Assembly: GCA_003833135.1 (NCBI GenBank)
Contig: QZLH01000349.1
Coordinates: 78,401-99,820, forward strand
Direction: 5' to 3'
Length of the DNA stretch: 21,420 nt
DNA from: Oehlia diaphana
Taxonomy: Eukaryota; Glomeromycota; Glomeromycetes; Glomerales; Glomeraceae
The notes under the pieces are model-generated. The model saw only the letters and a program-made list of their open reading frames with translations. It did no database searches and had not been told where the DNA came from. Numbering within the stretch: the first letter of the stretch is position 1; every line of letters starts with the position of its first letter. This document shows positions 17,300 to 21,420 of the stretch, one piece after another. Position numbers and translations under genes: made by a program.

Positions 17300-18406
17300 A
17301 TCTCTTATATAGCTATTTTATAATAAAGATAAAAGTATATACTGTAACTTTTTCAAAAATAAAAAAAAATAAATTTAAATCAATTAGCATGGATAATTTA
17401 ATGTGCTCAGTTTAGTTTTTTTTTTATTGATGACGAAAATTTTACGTTATTTCTCTAATCTTGATAAAAGAGTTTCTGCTATAAAAAATTATTTGTATCA
17501 TAAAAGTTTAAAATATAAAATTATTATCTAATAATATTATTAAATCTTTCTAGTATTGATTATTATTACAATAATATAGAATAAATAAATGTAAATTCTC
17601 ATACCCTTCGAAGTTTATTTAAAAGTTTATATTTTAATATATTAAATATCAGATCCGAGTTTTGATTTTTGAAATGAAAAATACTGATACTCATTACTGT
17701 AATTCAGGTAATTCAGAACATATTAGTCTTAAATCTTACAATAAAAACAAAAAAAATTTTGAAATTTTTTTTGTTTCATTTATTTGATGAATTTTTTTAT
17801 AGCGATAGATGGTATAGAAGTTACCCCGGATTCAGCGTAAAGTTATACAATTCGAAAATACATAAAACAATGATATTTTAAAAAGAAAATATATTTTTTA
17901 TAAACCAGGTCTAAAAAAATCATCATCTTTGCTAGTCATTTCAAATAAAAATTATAGGATTAATTATAAGAATTAAAAAAATGATTAAAAAATGATTGAA
18001 ATATGATTGATTAAAAATATTTATGCAAACAATTAAATGAGTGATTTTAAAAAATTATTTTTTGTAAGTTTAAAAAAAATGTATACAATTGATATTTATT
18101 TATTATAAATAAAAATTTTTTTAAAAAACTTCGAACTTATAGCAATATATAAAGCATCCATTCATTAAAGAAAGAGTAAAAAGAGAAAATTTTATTATTT
18201 CAAAACCTTGAAGACAAAAAAAAGTTAGGGATAACCGATTTGAATAAAACAATCAACATGTTATTGTTTCGAATTCAAGGGAAAATCAATTTACCATTTT
18301 GAAGCCAAGAGCTGAACTTAAAAAAAAAAAAAAATAAATAAAAATAAATAATAAATTAAACTAAATAAAATAAATTATTATTAATTTTTCTATTAATATA
18401 AATAAA
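17300..18406. other. Very AT-rich spacer with no gene seen
   Basis: Over 80% A+T by eye, with long A and T runs and frequent stops. No inverted repeat, RNA gene or coding relic could be supported. Confidence 0.45.
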
Positions 18407-18832
18407 AAGGAATGGTACCTACCTAAGAGAATCTCAAAAATATTAGTAAATAATTGTAGCCCTGTACCAATTGTCGAATAAATTGGCCACTCCATCGGTT
18501 TTGAAGCCAGAAAACCAAAGAACCTAAAAAATATTTTAGTCGTACAATTTATTTACTTAATGATTATAAATTGTTAATCAATAAAAACAAACGCCTAACC
18601 TATTATTGTACGACCTACCAGGAGTCGAACCTAAAAATAACTAGAGTAAAAAAAAAATGATAAATTAAATCAATTAAAAATTATTAATTTAATTTTTTTT
18701 ATTTTAAATGAATAAAAAAAAAAGGAATAGTACCTATCAAATCATTGCAAACAGCACAAGATGATTCTCACGTTCTTAAACTCGGGAGTCGAAAATAATT
18801 TGCCGAATGAATTAGCCACCCATCAATTTTAT
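18407..18832 (-). repeat. Two diverged copies of an exon-like module with splice-like borders
   Basis: Copies lie at about 18407-18507 and 18722-18832, an offset of about 320 bp. On the minus strand the first reads FFGFLASKPMEWPIYSTIGT then GLQLFTNIFEILL, between TATTTTTTAG and GTAGGTAC, like an exon. The second aligns at DNA level (AAAATTGATGGGTGGCTAATT) but has stops. A partial third match (GGCTTCAAAATGG) lies near 18293-18305. A short GTTCGACTCCTG patch at 18612-18623, flanked by TTAG and GTAGGT, could be another exon or a stray tRNA box B. No complete gene could be assembled. Confidence 0.4.
18538..18617. repeat. Inverted repeat with ~60-nt loop
   Basis: AGTCGTACAAT at 18539-18549 is complementary to ATTGTACGACCT at 18605-18616 (one mismatch). 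It sits between the two exon-like modules. It could be a folded intron or a small element end. Confidence 0.5.
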
Positions 18833-20598
18833 CGTCTATTTGATCTAACCGAGTTTAAATTAGGATAAATAACCATTCGGATTTACAGATAAATATCAAA
18901 TATCCGCAACAATAGCAATGGTGAAATTGATACATCATTAATTTAAATTAATGAAAAAAGATTTATTCGAAGTTTTTTTTTTTCAATTAAATTGTTCAAT
19001 GAATATTTCTAAGCATGTTATTAAATATTGGAACTAGTGCGCTTAAATAATGGTTTCACGTGACTTTGAGTATTCCAACGCCGAAATTACAGAATTTTGC
19101 AATCAATTAAAAAAAAGTTAGTAAATAATTCGTATATCTAAAATTCATTACCAAATTATATTTCTAAATAAAATTTTCCTTCATTGGGAACAATCAATTT
19201 TCAAACTTACTCTTCATTGTGTTTTTTTGTGCGAAAGTAATATGAATTATTTGAAAAAAGGGTTTTTATTTTCTAAAAAATTTTCCAAGTCTAGACAAAT
19301 TGCGTAACCCTAAACTCCAACATAATTCCGCAGTAAAACTTAAGGGTGCGTTTTATGCACAAAATTCCTTGGAAAATACGTACTGTATACATTGATTGAA
19401 AAAGCTAAAATCTTTTTCGCATTAAATTTGATCAAGTTGATTTAAGGTTGACACTATAAAAATAAATAATAATAGTTAGTATTATTTATTTGCGTAATTA
19501 TTTAGAAAATTGAAGACGGTGAATGAAGAAGAAAAAATGACCAAGCTAAAATAAGCAAAGTGAATAGTAGATTTATTTTATATTGATAATAAAAATGGTA
19601 ATTAAAAATTGAAAATTTAACATATTCTTGAAATAGTGACTTCAACAAGTGTACAATAAAAGCCAAACTAAGAACTGAGAAACAACAAAATCTTTTTGTA
19701 AAGAAAATACCTTAAATTGGTTCACAGAAGCATCTTGCCACTATTTGCAAAGCCGGCATTATAAAAAGGTTCGGCCAGAATCATGTAGCTCATGGGAAAC
19801 AAGGATAGTTGTAGCATAAATAATAAGATTGATCTTTAATTATCACCTGAGTGATGGATTACTTGGTTTACACGTTTTTGGTTTAGTATTATAAAGAAAA
19901 AATAATTCAGTTTGATTCGTGGACAAGAAATTTTGCAACCGGCATATCGGCGTATTTATACACAAAGCATTACATAAGGCGCAGTAAGATTGGGGACGAA
20001 CATTGAAAAAATTTTTATTTGGTTTTGCTATACAATAATTTGATAAATTCTTCTTTTAAGCCAAAAATATAATAAATATGATCCTGATAATACTGTTATG
20101 GGATATCACTTTGCGCAATAATTTCTGGAGTTTTTTTTTGTAAAATTGAAAGTATATATGTTTTGTAATTAGTTTGAGTGTGAAGTTCCCATATATAATA
20201 TGTACAATAAATAAATGTGAATTAGTTATATGACTTGATAAATATAAAAAATAGACAATTTTATAGATAATAATTATAATAATTTAACTTTATATTCAGT
20301 ATATATTAATTGCAGTAACGAATATCTGTAATAGTAAACTTTTTCATGATTATTACACGTTTGTTGAAACTCCGATATAATGATAAATTGGGAGTTCATT
20401 GAAAAAATATCGCTATATCAAATTATACCGAAAAGTTTTGCAATAAGTCATTGCATATGCAAAAGATACAAACTATTATTATTAATCACAAAAAGAGAAA
20501 AGTCTATATTGTATCACAAAGTTTGTACAATTAAAAATATTATAAAAAGACAGTATTTTTTCATCCTAAACCTAAACTTTCGCATATTTCTTATACAA
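18833..20598. other. AT-rich spacer with small inverted repeats, no gene supported
   Basis: An 18-bp perfect palindrome centred on TTTAAA lies at 18936-18953. ATTTTCCAAG (19280-19289) and CTTGGAAAAT (19368-19377) form the outer arms of an imperfect ~100-bp inverted repeat that also contains GCGTAACCCTAA and TTAAGGGTGCG. A minus-strand snippet near 19735-19800 (SYMILAEPFYNAGFANSG) is protein-like, but too short and uncoupled to call. CACGTGA at 19059 matches words at 20, 2480 and 14409. Confidence 0.4.
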
Positions 20599-20721
20599 AA
20601 CACTACTTGAATATTTACGCGCTTAATAATATATGTAAAAACACTACTTGCGTGCTTAATAATATACATATGTAAAACACTATTGAATATTTTACGCGCT
20701 CAATAATATACATTTATAAAA
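20599..20721. repeat. Three ~40-bp tandem units
   Basis: Units start near 20599, 20641 and 20677 and share ACACTA(C)TTG, (AATATTTACG)CGCTTAATAATATA and CATATGTAAAA. The middle unit lacks the AATATTTA part. Confidence 0.65.
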
Positions 20722-21160
20722 ATATGAGAATGTTAAACGTACGACGTTAGTTCCAAGTTTTGCAAAGTTTAAGGCATCCACATATAAGTTTAGGACGAAG
20801 AAAAATTGAAAGTGAGTAATTCTACAGGGAAAAATAAATTATTTTCAAAGGGGGAAAGGAAGTATGTGAAAGAAAGACAACAAGAGTGGGAAGAAAAAGT
20901 AAGAGATGAGAAGGAAGAGAGATCTCTTCTTTTCTATGGCAATTGTTTTTCATGCTTCTGCCACTTCTCCTGTATTTGAAATGGATTCCTTTTCTTTCCC
21001 TATGTAATATCTTTACCCAGAATGCCTGTATTTTTTTAATTCTGCTTTTAGGCATTCTTCACATCTCCAACCTAACTGGGAGAAAATGTTTCCATACAAG
21101 AATCTTTTTGAGTGGAAAACGGATCTTAGAAGTCAAAAGATAATCAGAATATGTTTACCG
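20722..21160. other. Spacer with strand-asymmetric purine/pyrimidine tract
   Basis: From 20846 to 20932 the plus strand is almost all purine (GGGGGAAAGGAAG… up to the AGAGATCTCT palindrome at 20919-20928), then switches to pyrimidine-rich sequence up to about 21000. Overlapping short frames exist on both strands, but their composition follows the tract and no domain is visible, so I call no gene. Confidence 0.4.
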
Positions 21161-21420
21161 GAATTTTTAAAAAGGTGGGTAAGGAGTATTCTATCACCCA
21201 CTGGCCATAATCCTTGACTGCACACCGCGAAAGCAACGTGCGAAGGTTTATGAGGGCTGACCGAACGGCTTTAAAGGGTTGCAAATAGATGACTGGGGCC
21301 CATCATACGAGAACCCACCCCAAGGTTATATCTTTGAAAGTGGAGCCTTGGTTAAGGTACCTGAATATAAGTCATCAGGTTCAAATTCACCGTCTTGAAG
21401 ATATAGTAGTTGGTCTGTCA
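21161..21420. other. GC-richer block of unknown nature at the window end
   Basis: This stretch has visibly higher G+C than anything else in the window. It contains an arm pair GGTGGGT / ACCCACT (21173-21204). GGTTAAGG followed 28 bp later by GGTTCAAATTC (21350-21389) resembles Pol III box A/B words. The minus strand from the window edge reads TDQLLYLQDGEFEPDDLYSG then TLTKAPLSKI before a TAA near 21328, and is open again in part downstream. It could be a transposon end, a SINE or a gene fragment. The decisive part lies beyond the window. Confidence 0.35.

Noticed and set aside
18600..18625. tRNA gene on the minus strand (GGTTCGACTCCTGG box B)
   Set aside because: No matching D-arm or acceptor strand is found at the required distance, and the T stem needs two G-U pairs.
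20380..21143. Frames at 20380-20610 (+), 20822-21055 (-) and 20943-21143 (+)
   Set aside because: They overlap each other or follow purine/pyrimidine strand bias, with no domain, conserved motif or supporting neighbour.

Overview
The window looks like nuclear DNA of a fungus with an extremely AT-rich, transposon-laden genome, most likely an arbuscular mycorrhizal fungus of the Rhizophagus type. This is an inference from gene content: a long Sel1-repeat gene, an F-box/leucine-rich family relic, a PD-(D/E)XK-like relic, and small elements with terminal inverted repeats. Short GT..AG introns sit in AT-rich spacers. No bacterial-style operons, rRNA genes or CRISPR arrays are visible.

Layout. 1-700: hairpins and an ATGACC-type array. 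710-1510: decayed F-box family gene. 1690-4018: spacer with a 162-bp inverted-repeat element (2767-2928). 4019-6225, minus strand: one Sel1-repeat reading frame broken by two TAA codons, with a degenerate ~125-bp tandem repeat on its 5' side. 6725-6885: tRNA-like, possibly SINE-derived segment ending in (TA)n. 7002-10195, minus strand: a decayed multi-exon gene whose motifs fit a DDE-type transposase (D-81-D-32-E), split by a 723-bp TA-flanked element (8067-8789) that carries its own palindromic tandem array. 10324-12251, minus strand: relics of at least two more unrecognised genes. 12690-14440: spacer with exon-like patches, a coding relic and two more inverted-repeat elements. 15131-15856, minus strand: the only gene that reads intact end to end. 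16725-17040: PD-(D/E)XK-like relic. 17041-21160: mostly AT-rich spacer with duplications. 21160-21420: GC-richer block of unknown nature.

The most informative locus is the intact gene at 15131-15856. It has five exons and four phase-1 introns and codes for 148 residues. Its middle consists of three tandem copies of one exon, two of them nearly identical including their introns. That is a recent in-frame exon duplication building a repeated small domain with a YKVGD-x-VQYRP signature. The other loci do not form a pathway. They look like members of expanded families and transposons in successive stages of decay, with small non-autonomous elements inserted among them and in one case inside a gene.
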